NCBI GenBank assembly: GCA_030813035.1
Contig: JAUSTV010000017.1
DNA from: Bacillus_BA fengqiuensis
GTDB lineage: Bacteria; Bacillota; Bacilli; Bacillales; Bacillaceae_H
Length of the DNA: 64,000 bases
Reading direction: 5' to 3' (one strand)
The notes beneath the pieces are model-generated. The model had not been told where the DNA came from and searched no databases. It was given only the letters and a program-made list of their open reading frames with translations. Position numbers and translations under genes: made by a program. Shown piece by piece: positions 24,389 through 32,898 of the stretch (position 1 is its first letter; the number at the start of each line of letters is the position of its first letter).

Positions 24389-25546
24389 TTAAAAGAAAGA
24401 TTTGCTTCCTATATAACGAGGTTTCCAGTAAGAGTTGCTTAATGATGAAATCATGACACCTTTAGAAGAAGAGGCGTGAATGAAACTGCCATTTCCAAGG
24501 TAAATTCCAGCATGGGAAGCCCCGGGTTGATATGTTTCAAAGAAGACGAGATCACCGACACTTGGACTGCTTACTTTTGTTCCGGCTGCATATATGCTTG
24601 CTACCGTACGAGGCAAGCCAATTCCGGCTTTTTCAAACACATAATTGAGGAATCCGCTGCAATCAAAACCGTTAGGAGTCGTTCCGCCCCATACATATGG
24701 AGTGCCCATCAAGTTTTTTGCAAGCGAAATAACTTCATTTGTCACACTCATAGTCGAAACGCCGGCTACACTTGATGAAGAAGAAACGGATTGGCTAGAT
24801 GATAATGCTTTTAAAGTAGCAGGCCCGGCAATTCCGTCTACAGCCAATCCATTTCCACGTTGAAAGGCCATTACGGCACTTTTTGTAATAGAACCAAAAT
24901 ATCCAGTGGCATTTCCGCTAAAGTAGCCCTTATTTTTTAAGGCTTGCTGAAGCTGTTGCACGGCTGTACCCTTCATGCCTGACTTTAGAGTCGTACTAGT
25001 GTTTACAGTTGAAGAAGTTTTAGAAGGTGTAGATTCCATACCGATTAAGGCGCGATATGTATTAGGCCCGACGATTCCGTCCGCCTTTAAGTTATGGGCG
25101 TGTTGGAAAGCCGTTACAGCATCTTTTGTAATAAAACCATAATAGCCGGTAACAGTTGATTTAAAGTACCCCTTTTGTTTAAGGAGTGTTTGCACTTCTT
25201 TTACGTCATTATTTTTCATGCCTAATTTTAAAATAGCGGAAGAGATGGAACTATTAGACGAGGCTGACTGTCCAAGAGTTTGTACAGTCTTTGGACCAAC
25301 GATCCCATCCGCTGTTAAATGGTGGGCACGCTGAAAAGAAAGCACCGAACTTTTGGTTACAGAACCAAAATAACCTGTGGAATTTTGATTGAAATATCCT
25401 TTTTGCTTTAGTTTATTTTGAAGTTCTTGTACATCGTTGTTTTTCATACCTTGTTTTAATATTTGATCGCCTAATGCGGCGTGGCTGATTGTTGGTAATA
25501 TTGTTAGTGAAGAACAGAGAGCAACAGAATATAATAATTTTTTCAC
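24389..25546 (-). CDS. Secreted NlpC/P60 endopeptidase with three PG_binding_1 repeats
   Basis: 385 residues from the GTG at 25546 (GGGGG upstream). Signal peptide about residues 1-20 (KKLLYSVALCSSLTILPTISHA). Three peptidoglycan-binding-1 repeats follow (each GMKNNDVQELQ-type start, GYFGSVTKSSV-type middle, DGIVGPKT end), then a Ser-rich linker. A C-terminal NlpC/P60 domain has Cys in NGFDCSGFLNY, His in ASHAGIYLGNG and His in FIHASSSKG. It should cut D-Glu-meso-Dap peptide bonds in the wall. Near spoVR, where B. subtilis has LysM-type lytE/lytF enzymes, so it may be a functional counterpart. Confidence 0.92.
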   Translation of the reverse strand: MKKLLYSVALCSSLTILPTISHAALGDQILKQGMKNNDVQELQNKLKQKGYFNQNSTGYFGSVTKSSVLSFQRAHHLTADGIVGPKTVQTLGQSASSNSSISSAILKLGMKNNDVKEVQTLLKQKGYFKSTVTGYYGFITKDAVTAFQHAHNLKADGIVGPNTYRALIGMESTPSKTSSTVNTSTTLKSGMKGTAVQQLQQALKNKGYFSGNATGYFGSITKSAVMAFQRGNGLAVDGIAGPATLKALSSSQSVSSSSSVAGVSTMSVTNEVISLAKNLMGTPYVWGGTTPNGFDCSGFLNYVFEKAGIGLPRTVASIYAAGTKVSSPSVGDLVFFETYQPGASHAGIYLGNGSFIHASSSKGVMISSLSNSYWKPRYIGSKSFF

Positions 25547-25819
25547 AAAATTTTCCCCCGTGGCAATAATATGGATAAAGAAACAATATTTACATACTAG
25601 CAACGAAATATTACAAAAATTATTCATTTTCGTTACATTAATGTTACAAATTTCGACATGGTTATATGTTCGTTCTTTTATTGTATTTATTGGAAAAATC
25701 ACTAGTTCGTAAAGGAGGGGGAGTTGAGGGTATTTCGATATAAGTATAAAAAGGAAGTGGGTCATTGGCCTTTTTTGAATGGAAATTGAGGTGAGAGAGA
25801 AATGAATGTTTTCTTTAAA

Positions 25820-25861
25820 CATGAAAGGGCGGATGCCATATATGGCATCCGCCCTTTCATG
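25820..25861. terminator. Bidirectional palindromic terminator before yhfP 3' end
   Basis: 42-nt perfect palindrome with arms CATGAAAGGGCGGATGCCAT and complement, no unpaired loop required, just past the yhfP stop codon. Confidence 0.8.
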
Positions 25862-25865
25862 TTGA

Positions 25866-26858
25866 TTAGAAGCGCACGATAATTCGGCCTCGTACTTGTC
25901 CTTTTAAAATGGTTGGCAATGTTTCCGGCAGTTCCTCTAATGTGATTTCTCGATTTATCGAATCTAGTAAATGGTCAGGCTTCAAGTCTGTGGCCATTCG
26001 ATACCACATTTGTCTTCGTGTTTCCATAGGACAATGAACAGAGTCAATTCCAAGCAAGTTGACACCGCGAAGAATAAATGGATACACGGTAGTCGGCACC
26101 CCGCCGCCGCCGGTGAGTCCACTGACGGCAACGGAACCATTATACTGGATTTTGCTTAAAATGGAGGCGAGAACCTCTCCCCCCACAGGATCGATGGCAC
26201 CTGCCCATTGTTGTTGATCTAATGCTTTTATCTTTCCGCTATGGACATCTTCCCGGGAGATGATGTCTTTTGCTCCGAGCTGATGTAAGTAATCATGTTC
26301 CGCAGATTTTCCTGTACTTGCAACAACATGATAGTGTTGCTTTGCGAGCATGGAAACAGCTAAGCTCCCCACTCCTCCAGTTGCTCCGGTTACAAGAACC
26401 TTGCCTTTATCTGGAGACAAGCCGTTCTCTTCCAGACGCTGAATGGACAAGGCAGCGGTAAATCCGGCAGTTCCTAATACCATCGCTTCTTTTAATGTCA
26501 ATCCTTCTGGCAATGGCACAATCCAATCGGCTGGAATACGTGCATACTGACTGTAGCCCCCGTAATGGGAAACGCCGATTTCATAGCTTGTGGCAATGAC
26601 TTCATCTCCCTCAGAGAATCGAGGATCTTCAGAAGAAACGACAGTACCCGCTAAATCGATTCCGGGGATGAAAGGATAAGACTTTACAATTTTCCCTTCA
26701 GGAATACTGGCCAATCCGTCTTTATAATTGATTCCTGAGTAAGCTACTTTAATGAGTACTTCTCCAGCTGGTAAATCATTGAGAGACACATTTTGTACAT
26801 TTACTGAAAAGTTGTCTTCTGTCTTGGTCACCATGAGTGCCTTAAAGGTTTTTTTCAT
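25866..26858 (-). CDS. yhfP: YhfP/AcuI-type quinone oxidoreductase (MDR family)
   Basis: 330 residues from the ATG at 26858 behind AAAGGAG; longer in-frame extensions have no homology. Medium-chain dehydrogenase/reductase without zinc ligands, YhdH/YhfP group. Landmarks: ALMVTKTEDNFSV, YSGINYKDGLA, FIPGIDLAGTVVSSEDPRF, NADPH-binding VLVTGATGGVGSLAVSML. Family members reduce acrylyl-CoA or quinones with NADPH. Upstream on the same strand is guaD, with a gap of about 110 nt. Confidence 0.9.
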   Translation of the reverse strand: MKKTFKALMVTKTEDNFSVNVQNVSLNDLPAGEVLIKVAYSGINYKDGLASIPEGKIVKSYPFIPGIDLAGTVVSSEDPRFSEGDEVIATSYEIGVSHYGGYSQYARIPADWIVPLPEGLTLKEAMVLGTAGFTAALSIQRLEENGLSPDKGKVLVTGATGGVGSLAVSMLAKQHYHVVASTGKSAEHDYLHQLGAKDIISREDVHSGKIKALDQQQWAGAIDPVGGEVLASILSKIQYNGSVAVSGLTGGGGVPTTVYPFILRGVNLLGIDSVHCPMETRRQMWYRMATDLKPDHLLDSINREITLEELPETLPTILKGQVRGRIIVRF

Positions 26859-26970
26859 GTAAAAGACTCCTTTCGATATAAGACGAGATGTGTCTATCAT
26901 AACGCAGTTTCCCAATGAATCCCAGTAATTGAACTTATTCAAAAGCATTGATTCAGTCATGTATAGGGGG

Positions 26971-27450
26971 TTAATAGTGAATAACGTTCGGATTAACCTT
27001 CCAAAGGTGGAAAGGATTTTGCTCGGCAGAGACCGGAAAGGAAACTTGTTGGGCAGAGATGATTCGTTCGCTGGGTGACTTCGGAATTTCACGGTAAATC
27101 AACTCATCATCAAATCCGATGGCTGCCGCTTCTGTGCGGTTGTGATAATAATACACTCCTTTGATTCTTGCCCAGTAAATGGCGCTCATACACATGGGAC
27201 ACGGTTCACAGCTTGTATAAATGATACAGTCTTGGAGCTGAAAGGTGGAGAGGGTCTGGCAGGTTTGACGAATGGCTTGAATTTCGGCATGGGCAGTCGG
27301 ATCGTGAGTGGTGGTGACTTGATTTGCCCCAGTCCCAATTACTTTTCCATCTTGAACAATGACAGCCCCGAACGGCCCTCCTGTTCCATTTTGGACGTTT
27401 TCAGCTGCTAGTTTTAACGCTAAGTCAAGAAAGTAGCGGTGTTCATTCAT
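26971..27450 (-). CDS. guaD: Guanine deaminase GuaD
   Basis: 159-residue cytidine-deaminase-fold enzyme, near-collinear with B. subtilis GuaD. Zinc site: DPTAHAEIQAIR (His ligand and catalytic Glu) and YTSCEPCPMCMSAIYWA (PCxxC). It deaminates guanine to xanthine in purine salvage. The C-terminal segment after FDDELIYREI is that of the guanine-specific domain-swapped group. ATG behind AAAGGGAAG. Monocistronic or cotranscribed with yhfP. Confidence 0.92.
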   Translation of the reverse strand: MNEHRYFLDLALKLAAENVQNGTGGPFGAVIVQDGKVIGTGANQVTTTHDPTAHAEIQAIRQTCQTLSTFQLQDCIIYTSCEPCPMCMSAIYWARIKGVYYYHNRTEAAAIGFDDELIYREIPKSPSERIISAQQVSFPVSAEQNPFHLWKVNPNVIHY

Positions 27451-27809
27451 CGTGAATCTTCCCTTTCATAGTAGGATGGGGGTAATTAACTATAATGGAT
27501 TATTCTAGAGAGGATGTGTTTATTAGTACCACTTTTCTGTCAGGTAATCTAACATATTTTTGGAAGAAAAGGGTGATACTCTCTTGCAGGGACCAGCTCT
27601 TCAGGAATATGCTTTTTATTCTGTATGTTCCTATGGAAAGGACCATTTACATCATTTTATGTCTGTTGGAGTAAACATAACACCTGTATTAACCTTGTGT
27701 ATGGCAAATCGAAGATGGCTCTGCCACACGGTCAATCAACATGAAAAGGATTGACAATGGATGTTTTTTGTATTAAAAATATAGTGACAAGAACATACGG
27801 CAAAAGTTT

Positions 27810-27930
27810 TCTAGGGTTCCGCAGTTTTCAACTGGCCTGGTCCGAGAGAAAACACACGGTTTTACTGTGTTACACGGAGGGATAAAAGCCCGGGAGGTAT
27901 CTTTTAGATGATATCTCTCGGGCTTTTTGT
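27810..27930 (+). promoter_or_regulatory. Guanidine-I (ykkC class) riboswitch with terminator
   Basis: Signature blocks CTAGGGTTCCGCA, CTGGTCCGAGAG, then TACACGGAGGGATAAAAGCC with CGGGAGGTAT, the hallmarks of the ykkC/guanidine-I aptamer. The expression platform is the hairpin AAAAGCCCGGGAGGTATC / GATATCTCTCGGGCTTTT followed by TGTTTTTG. A promoter with TTGACA at 27751-27756 is likely. It should switch on the SMR pair downstream when guanidinium is bound. Confidence 0.93.
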
Positions 27931-27971
27931 TTTTGTTTCATAATAAAAACAGCAAGGAAAGGAGAATATTG

Positions 27972-28319
27972 ATGAATTCAAACTGGATAAAGGTTTTTAT
28001 GGCTGCTTTTTTCGAAGTATTTTGGGTGATAGGGTTAAAACATTCTGATGGCATTTGGGAATGGGCAGGTACAGCTATTTGCATCGCGATCAGTTTTTAT
28101 ATGATGATCATGGCAGGAAGAACTTTGCCGGTCGGGACCGTATATGCCGTGTTCGTGGGAATGGGGACTGCTGGAACCGTATTCGCTGAAGTTGTATTCT
28201 TTGGAGAACCGTTCAAATTAACAAAAGTACTTCTTATTTTGCTGATGCTTATCGGAGTGATTGGATTGAAATTGGTGACGCAGGATTCTGAACAAGAGGT
28301 GGAAGGAGAGAAATCATAA
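27972..28319 (+). CDS. ykkC: SMR exporter subunit YkkC (guanidinium exporter)
   Basis: 115 residues from the ATG at 27972 (AAAGGAG); four membrane helices, small multidrug resistance fold. The functional Glu is in MAAFFEVFWVIGLKH. Paired with the next SMR gene, with stop and start codons overlapping (ATAATGG), as in heteromeric SMR pairs. Under a guanidine-I riboswitch, so the physiological substrate is predicted to be guanidinium rather than drugs. Confidence 0.92.
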   Translation: MNSNWIKVFMAAFFEVFWVIGLKHSDGIWEWAGTAICIAISFYMMIMAGRTLPVGTVYAVFVGMGTAGTVFAEVVFFGEPFKLTKVLLILLMLIGVIGLKLVTQDSEQEVEGEKS

Positions 28320-28633
28320 TGGCTTGGCTTTATGTAGTATTGGCAGGCATTTTCGAAATGGCCGGTGTCACCATGATTAATAAATGGCACCATGATGGGA
28401 AACAATCTTCACTTTTACTGCTGCTGGCAGGGTTTGCTGCAAGTTTTCTCTTTCTGTCATTGGCGATGAAAACATTAACGATGGGAACAGCCTATGCTGT
28501 ATGGACAGGGATAGGGGCTTCCGGCGGTGCGATTTTAGGGATGCTGCAATACGGGGAGTCAAAAGATTGGCGCCGGATTTTTTTTATTGGATTGATTCTT
28601 TCTACTGCAATTGGCTTAAAAGTCATATCTTAG
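28319..28633 (+). CDS. ykkD: SMR exporter subunit YkkD (guanidinium exporter)
   Basis: 104 residues, four membrane helices. SMR Glu in LAGIFEMAGVTMINKW and the WTGIGASGGAILGM loop helix. The start codon overlaps the end of ykkC, implying a fixed-stoichiometry heterodimer. Same riboswitch control. No clear terminator follows; the 450-nt gap to tenI holds a palindrome and the TPP riboswitch. Confidence 0.92.
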   Translation: MAWLYVVLAGIFEMAGVTMINKWHHDGKQSSLLLLLAGFAASFLFLSLAMKTLTMGTAYAVWTGIGASGGAILGMLQYGESKDWRRIFFIGLILSTAIGLKVIS

Positions 28634-28745
28634 CAGGAACTGCAGTTGGATGATTGTTTATAATTTGAAGTGAAGGTTAGTAGGAGTATGGCTAGTGAAG
28701 GCTAAATAAAAGGAGCATCTATTTTACTGCTAGAAGATATCACAT

Positions 28746-28767
28746 ATTAAACAAACGTTTGTTTAAT
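28746..28767. promoter_or_regulatory. Perfect 22-bp palindrome, operator-like
   Basis: Arms ATTAAACAAAC / GTTTGTTTAAT with no spacer. It sits 113 nt after ykkD and 77 nt before the thi promoter -35. Related imperfect copies are at 15628 and 15686. Looks like a TetR-family operator. Confidence 0.5.
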
Positions 28768-28843
28768 TCAAATTTTTCCATAAAATAATGGAGCGTGAAT
28801 ATGTTTTATTTATGTAGAATGAATATGTTTACGTATTTAAGGC

Positions 28844-28871
28844 TTGTCAAAAAAAGCAAGTATGTTATACT
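28844..28871 (+). promoter_or_regulatory. thi operon promoter
   Basis: TTGTCA (28844-28849), 16-nt spacer, TATACT (28866-28871), upstream of the TPP aptamer. Confidence 0.65.
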
Positions 28872-28902
28872 AAGGACGTAAAAAAGTAAATAATTCGAAA
28901 AT

Positions 28903-29050
28903 TCACTAGGGGAGTCCATATGGACTGAGACGGAAACGCTTCCGGACCCTTTGAACCTGATCTGGATCATACCAGCGTAGGGAAGTGGTGACGTAACGAT
29001 TTATATGAAATTGTTATATTCAACCCACTCTGCGTACAGAGTGGGTTTTT
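28903..29050 (+). promoter_or_regulatory. TPP riboswitch (THI element) with terminator
   Basis: Aptamer at about 28903-28995 with the conserved AGGGGAGTCC start, GGACTGAGACGG, GGACCCTTTGAACCTGATCT and ACCAGCGTAGGGAAGTG. A terminator follows: ACCCACTC TGCGTACA GAGTGGGT plus TTTTATTTTG (about 29023-29052). TPP binding should terminate the thi operon. Confidence 0.96.
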
Positions 29051-29084
29051 ATTTTGTTTCACCTTATTAAGGAAGGTTTGAAAA

Positions 29085-29711
29085 ATGAAAAAAGTGCCGC
29101 GTTTTCATGTTATATCCACGGGAAGACAGTCAACCAAGGAATTAGTTCATACGATTTCAGCTATCCATCCTTATGTTGATGTCATTCATTTACGGGAAAA
29201 AGCCAAAACAGCTGCCGAGTTAGTACATATCATTGAAGAGCTGAAACATTATCAAGTTCCGCTTTCTAAAATCGTCATAAATGATCGAGCGGATGTGGCA
29301 CATGCCATGAAGGTAAGAGGTGTTCATCTAGCTTATCACAGCCTTTCTCCAGATCAAGTTAAGAAAAGTTTTTCTTCTTTACTCGTAGGAAGGTCTGTTC
29401 ATTCTGTGGAAGAAGCCCGATTGGCAGAGAAGCAAGGGGCTGATTACGTTTTTTACGGGCATGTTTATCCTTCGCAATCCAAAAAGGGCCAGCCGCCAAG
29501 AGGGATTTTTTCTTTGGAAGAGGTAGTAAAATCCGTTTCCATTCCTGTTATTGCCATTGGAGGTATAGAGCATGAGCGCATTTCACAAATCAAGCAGACA
29601 GGTGCTTATGGGATTGCGGTGATGTCCGGAATTGTTCTAGCCGAAAATCCGGCAGAAGAAGCGAAACACTACCAAAATGTTTTAAAGAAGGGAGAGGAAT
29701 ATCATGCATGA
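29085..29711 (+). CDS. tenI: Thiazole tautomerase TenI
   Basis: 208-residue TIM barrel related to ThiE. TenI aromatises the ThiG product, giving the carboxylated thiazole phosphate used for thiamine. Visible features: VIHLREKAKTAAELVHI, KIVINDRADVAHAMKVRGVHLAYHS, YVFYGHVYPSQSKKG (containing the catalytic-region His), and the phosphate-binding IPVIAIGGI. ATG behind AAGGAAGG. Overlaps thiO by 8 nt. tenA is not upstream, unlike B. subtilis. Confidence 0.92.
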   Translation: MKKVPRFHVISTGRQSTKELVHTISAIHPYVDVIHLREKAKTAAELVHIIEELKHYQVPLSKIVINDRADVAHAMKVRGVHLAYHSLSPDQVKKSFSSLLVGRSVHSVEEARLAEKQGADYVFYGHVYPSQSKKGQPPRGIFSLEEVVKSVSIPVIAIGGIEHERISQIKQTGAYGIAVMSGIVLAENPAEEAKHYQNVLKKGEEYHA

Positions 29712-30831
29712 ATCCTATGATGTCGTGATTGTTGGCGGTGGAATCATTGGCTGTTCCATTGCTTATCAATTGGCGAAAAGCGGAGTGAAAACAGCCATTT
29801 TGGAGAGGAACGAAATCGGCAGCGAAGCTTCCAGTGCGGCAGCGGGTATTCTAGGTGCTCAAGCGGAGATTGACGAAGAAGGACCCTTACTTGAGCTTGC
29901 TTTGCAAAGCCGAAGCCAATTTGTCGAGTTGGTCAAACAACTAAGAGAAGAAACGGGGATAGATGCAGAACTGATTCAAAAGGGTTTGCTGAAGCCTGCC
30001 CGCTCAGAAGAGGAAGCAAAGGTCCTGAAAGAAAAAGTGAGACATCATCAAAAATGGGATGCTGATGTGATTTGGCTAACGCAAGAAGAAGCAATGAAGC
30101 AAGAAAAAGAGCTTTCACCGCTTTTATCAGGAGCCATGTATATCCCAAATGACGGTCAGGTAAATCCAGTAAAGTTAACAGAGGCTTTTGCGCTGGGGGC
30201 TTCTTATCATGGGGCAGTCATAAGGGAATATTGTGATGTTCAATCCATTGTGCAGGTGAACCAGCAAGTAAAAGGAGTCGTAACAAACAACCAGGTAATC
30301 TATGCAGACAAGATAGTTGTCACAACGGGAGCATGGGCGAAACAGCTGTTAGAACCGTTTATACCGGATGGAGATGTATATCCGGTAAAGGGTGAATGTG
30401 CATCCGTTTTAACAAAAGAGCGTCTGCTTGCAAGTACGATTTTTTTAGATGAAGGGTTTTATCTCGTACCAAAGGCTGGAGGACGCATCATTATTGGTGC
30501 GACTAAAATTCCTCACTCGTTCAATAAAGATGTGTCACTCGATGGAATTTCTTATTTGTTACAAAAGGCAAAAGAGATTGTCCCGCGTATAGGAGAAGCG
30601 GCGTTTGAGCGGCATTGGGCAGGACTGAGGCCCCAAACGGCTGACGGAATGCCGTATTTAGGAAAGCATGAGGGGTATGAAGGTCTTTATATGGCATTCG
30701 GCCATTATCGAAACGGTATTTTATTAAGTGCCGCAACAGGGACGTTCATGGCTCAGTTCATTCAGGAAAAGCCGGTATCTTCCTATTTTTTGGATGCTTT
30801 CGGGGTACATCGGCATCAAGTCGTTACATAA
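29704..30831 (+). CDS. thiO: Glycine oxidase ThiO
   Basis: 375 residues. FAD-binding VIVGGGIIGCSIAYQLAKSG at the N-terminus, SEASSAAAGILGAQAEID, and AFGHYRNGILLSAATG near the C-terminus: DAO family. It oxidises glycine to the iminoacetate that ThiG uses to build the thiazole. Within the thi operon, overlapping tenI. Confidence 0.94.
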   Translation: MHESYDVVIVGGGIIGCSIAYQLAKSGVKTAILERNEIGSEASSAAAGILGAQAEIDEEGPLLELALQSRSQFVELVKQLREETGIDAELIQKGLLKPARSEEEAKVLKEKVRHHQKWDADVIWLTQEEAMKQEKELSPLLSGAMYIPNDGQVNPVKLTEAFALGASYHGAVIREYCDVQSIVQVNQQVKGVVTNNQVIYADKIVVTTGAWAKQLLEPFIPDGDVYPVKGECASVLTKERLLASTIFLDEGFYLVPKAGGRIIIGATKIPHSFNKDVSLDGISYLLQKAKEIVPRIGEAAFERHWAGLRPQTADGMPYLGKHEGYEGLYMAFGHYRNGILLSAATGTFMAQFIQEKPVSSYFLDAFGVHRHQVVT

Positions 30832-30840
30832 AATGAAACT

Positions 30841-30880
30841 TCAATTCAGTAGGGACTTACGGCCAGTTAATGCGGGATAA
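30841..30880 (+). repeat. Family A fragment A4 inside the thi operon
   Basis: TCAGTAGGGACTTACGGC and CAGTTAATGCGGGATAAGG, matching the 3' block of copies A1 and A6. It fills the only sizeable intergenic gap of the operon and its last bases abut the thiS ribosome-binding site GGAGGGG. Confidence 0.65.
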
Positions 30881-30891
30881 GGAGGGGTTTG

Positions 30892-31095
30892 ATGAAGCTC
30901 ATCATTAATGGGGAAGCAGTTCAAACGGATGAAAAAATTGAAACTGTTCAGCAATTGCTCGAGTGGCACCAGCTGCAGCAGCGAGTGGTCATCGTCGAGC
31001 TGAATGAAACCATTTTACAAAAAGAAGAACATGCAAGTACAACTTTAAAAGATGGAGATCGTATAGAGCTCGTATCATTTGTAGGAGGCGGTTGA
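30892..31095 (+). CDS. thiS: Sulfur carrier protein ThiS
   Basis: 67 residues, beta-grasp fold, ending in the diagnostic Gly-Gly (SFVGGG) tail that is adenylated by ThiF and thiocarboxylated. ATG at 30892 with GGAGG and 6-nt spacing. Supplies sulfur to ThiG. Stop codon just before the thiG ATG; the thiG ribosome-binding site lies within the last thiS codons. Confidence 0.95.
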   Translation: MKLIINGEAVQTDEKIETVQQLLEWHQLQQRVVIVELNETILQKEEHASTTLKDGDRIELVSFVGGG

Positions 31096-31097
31096 AG

Positions 31098-31865
31098 ATG
31101 TTGAAAATTGGTCCATATGAATTTCAATCTCGTTTATTATTAGGAACAGGTAAATTTCCGGATTATAATATCCAAAAACAAGCAGTCGAAGCGTCAGAAA
31201 CAAATATTTTGACGTTTGCGGTTAGACGAATGAATATTTTTGAGGCAACACAGCCAAATTTATTGGAAGAGTTAGAGGTTCATAGATTTACGCTTCTTCC
31301 GAATACAGCAGGAGCTAAAACGGCACAAGAAGCTGTCCGTATCGCAAAGCTTGCAAAAGCATCGGGACTTTGCGACATGATAAAAGTAGAGGTCATCGGC
31401 TGCGATAAAACGTTGCTTCCTGATCCTGTAGAAACATTGAAAGCAAGTGAAGAATTATTAAAAGAAGGATTCATCGTATTGCCTTATACATCAGATGATG
31501 TTCTTCTGGCACGCCGATTGCAAGAATTAGGGGTTCATGCCATTATGCCGGGAGCTTCGCCGATTGGCAGCGGACAAGGAATCATCAACCCGTTAAACCT
31601 TAGCTTTATCATTGAACAGGCAAGTGTTCCTGTTATCGTAGATGCAGGGATTGGAACGGCTTCCGACGCTGCACAGGCGATGGAATTAGGCGCGGATGGA
31701 GTCTTATTGAATACCGCTGTTTCAGGAGCAAAAGATCCTATAGGCATGGCAAAAGCAATGAAGCTCGCCATCGAGGCAGGCCGTCTTGCATACGAATCTG
31801 GAAGAATCCCGAAAAAACGCTATGCAACAGCAAGCAGCCCGACAGAAGGGATGAGTCTCGTTTGA
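31098..31865 (+). CDS. thiG: Thiazole synthase ThiG
   Basis: 255 residues, TIM barrel. RLLLGTGKFPDY, Schiff-base lysine region CDMIKVEVIG, and PVIVDAGIGTASDAAQAMELGADGVL. It joins 1-deoxyxylulose-5-phosphate, dehydroglycine and ThiS thiocarboxylate to form the thiazole. I prefer the ATG at 31098 (AGGAGG, 9 nt) over the TTG at 31092. Overlaps thiF by 4 nt. Confidence 0.95.
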   Translation: MLKIGPYEFQSRLLLGTGKFPDYNIQKQAVEASETNILTFAVRRMNIFEATQPNLLEELEVHRFTLLPNTAGAKTAQEAVRIAKLAKASGLCDMIKVEVIGCDKTLLPDPVETLKASEELLKEGFIVLPYTSDDVLLARRLQELGVHAIMPGASPIGSGQGIINPLNLSFIIEQASVPVIVDAGIGTASDAAQAMELGADGVLLNTAVSGAKDPIGMAKAMKLAIEAGRLAYESGRIPKKRYATASSPTEGMSLV

Positions 31866-32881
31866 TTGAACGCTATTCACGCCAGGAGCTGTTTGCACCG
31901 ATTGGAGAAAAGGGCCAGAAAAGCATAGGTTCCAAACATGTACTAGTTGTAGGGGCAGGCGCGCTGGGGACGGGGATTGCGGAGTCCCTTGCCCGGGCCG
32001 GAGTCGGCAAGCTGACCATTTTAGACCGTGATTATGTGGAATGGAGCAATTTGCAGCGCCAGCAATTGTACAGCGAGCAGGATGCGGAAAAGAGACTTCC
32101 GAAAGCCATTGCGGCAAAGCGACGGTTAAAAATGATCAATTCCACGATTGCAATAGAGGCACATGTCATGGATGCGAATGTCAATGAATTAGAAGAGCTG
32201 ATCACACATGTAGACCTCATCATGGATGCAACAGATAATTTTGATATCCGTTTTCTGATCAACGATTTAGCCCAGAAGCATGGCATTCCATGGATATACG
32301 GAGCTTGTGTAGGAAGCTACGGCCTCAGCTACACCATTCTCCCGGGGAAGACACCGTGTTTATCCTGCTTGTTAGAAACGGTCCCGATGAATGGATTAAC
32401 GTGTGATACAGCAGGAGTGATCGGTCCCGCGGTTCAAATGGTTATTGCCTATCAAGTAGCAGAAGCGATGAAATTACTCGCAGGAGATGAATCGTCTTTA
32501 CGAAAAAAGCTGGTGTCATTTGATTTGTGGAAAAACCAGCATACGATGATTGCTGTGGAGAAGTTGAAAAGAAAGGATTGCCCATCCTGTGGTGCAGACC
32601 GCACCTATCCCTTTTTGCAATATGAAAATCAGGTGAAGACAGCGGTCTTATGCGGTCGCAATACGGTACAAATCCGTCCGCCCCATGCACAAAAGAGAAA
32701 TTTAGAAGAAATCGCGCAACTTTTGGAAAAGCAGCATGGACAGGTGGAAAAAAATCCATATCTTATTTCTTTTACAATTGGTGAGCATCGTCTTGTTTTA
32801 TTTAAAGACGGGCGTGTATTTGTACATGGAACAAACGACATCATGTTAGCCAAAACACTATATCATCGTTATTTGGGCTAA
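31862..32881 (+). CDS. thiF: ThiS adenylyltransferase ThiF
   Basis: 339 residues, E1-like. Rossmann motif VLVVGAGALGTGIAESLARAG, nucleotide loop DRDYVEWSNLQRQQLYS, catalytic-loop DATDNFDIRFLIND, zinc ligands in TPCLSCLLE and KDCPSCGA. TTG start overlaps the thiG stop (TTGA). It adenylates the ThiS C-terminus. A C-terminal extension of about 90 residues is typical of bacillar ThiF/MoeB-like proteins. Confidence 0.93.
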   Translation: MIERYSRQELFAPIGEKGQKSIGSKHVLVVGAGALGTGIAESLARAGVGKLTILDRDYVEWSNLQRQQLYSEQDAEKRLPKAIAAKRRLKMINSTIAIEAHVMDANVNELEELITHVDLIMDATDNFDIRFLINDLAQKHGIPWIYGACVGSYGLSYTILPGKTPCLSCLLETVPMNGLTCDTAGVIGPAVQMVIAYQVAEAMKLLAGDESSLRKKLVSFDLWKNQHTMIAVEKLKRKDCPSCGADRTYPFLQYENQVKTAVLCGRNTVQIRPPHAQKRNLEEIAQLLEKQHGQVEKNPYLISFTIGEHRLVLFKDGRVFVHGTNDIMLAKTLYHRYLG

Positions 32882-32898
32882 AAGAAAGAGGGATAAAT

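Noticed and set aside
25547..25822. N-terminal extension of the NlpC/P60 protein
   Set aside because: The GTG at 25546 gives a classic signal peptide right behind GGGGG; the extension would bury it.
27560..27754. 64-aa ORF upstream of the guanidine riboswitch
   Set aside because: No homology, His/Cys-rich random composition, poor ribosome-binding site; it overlaps the likely riboswitch promoter.
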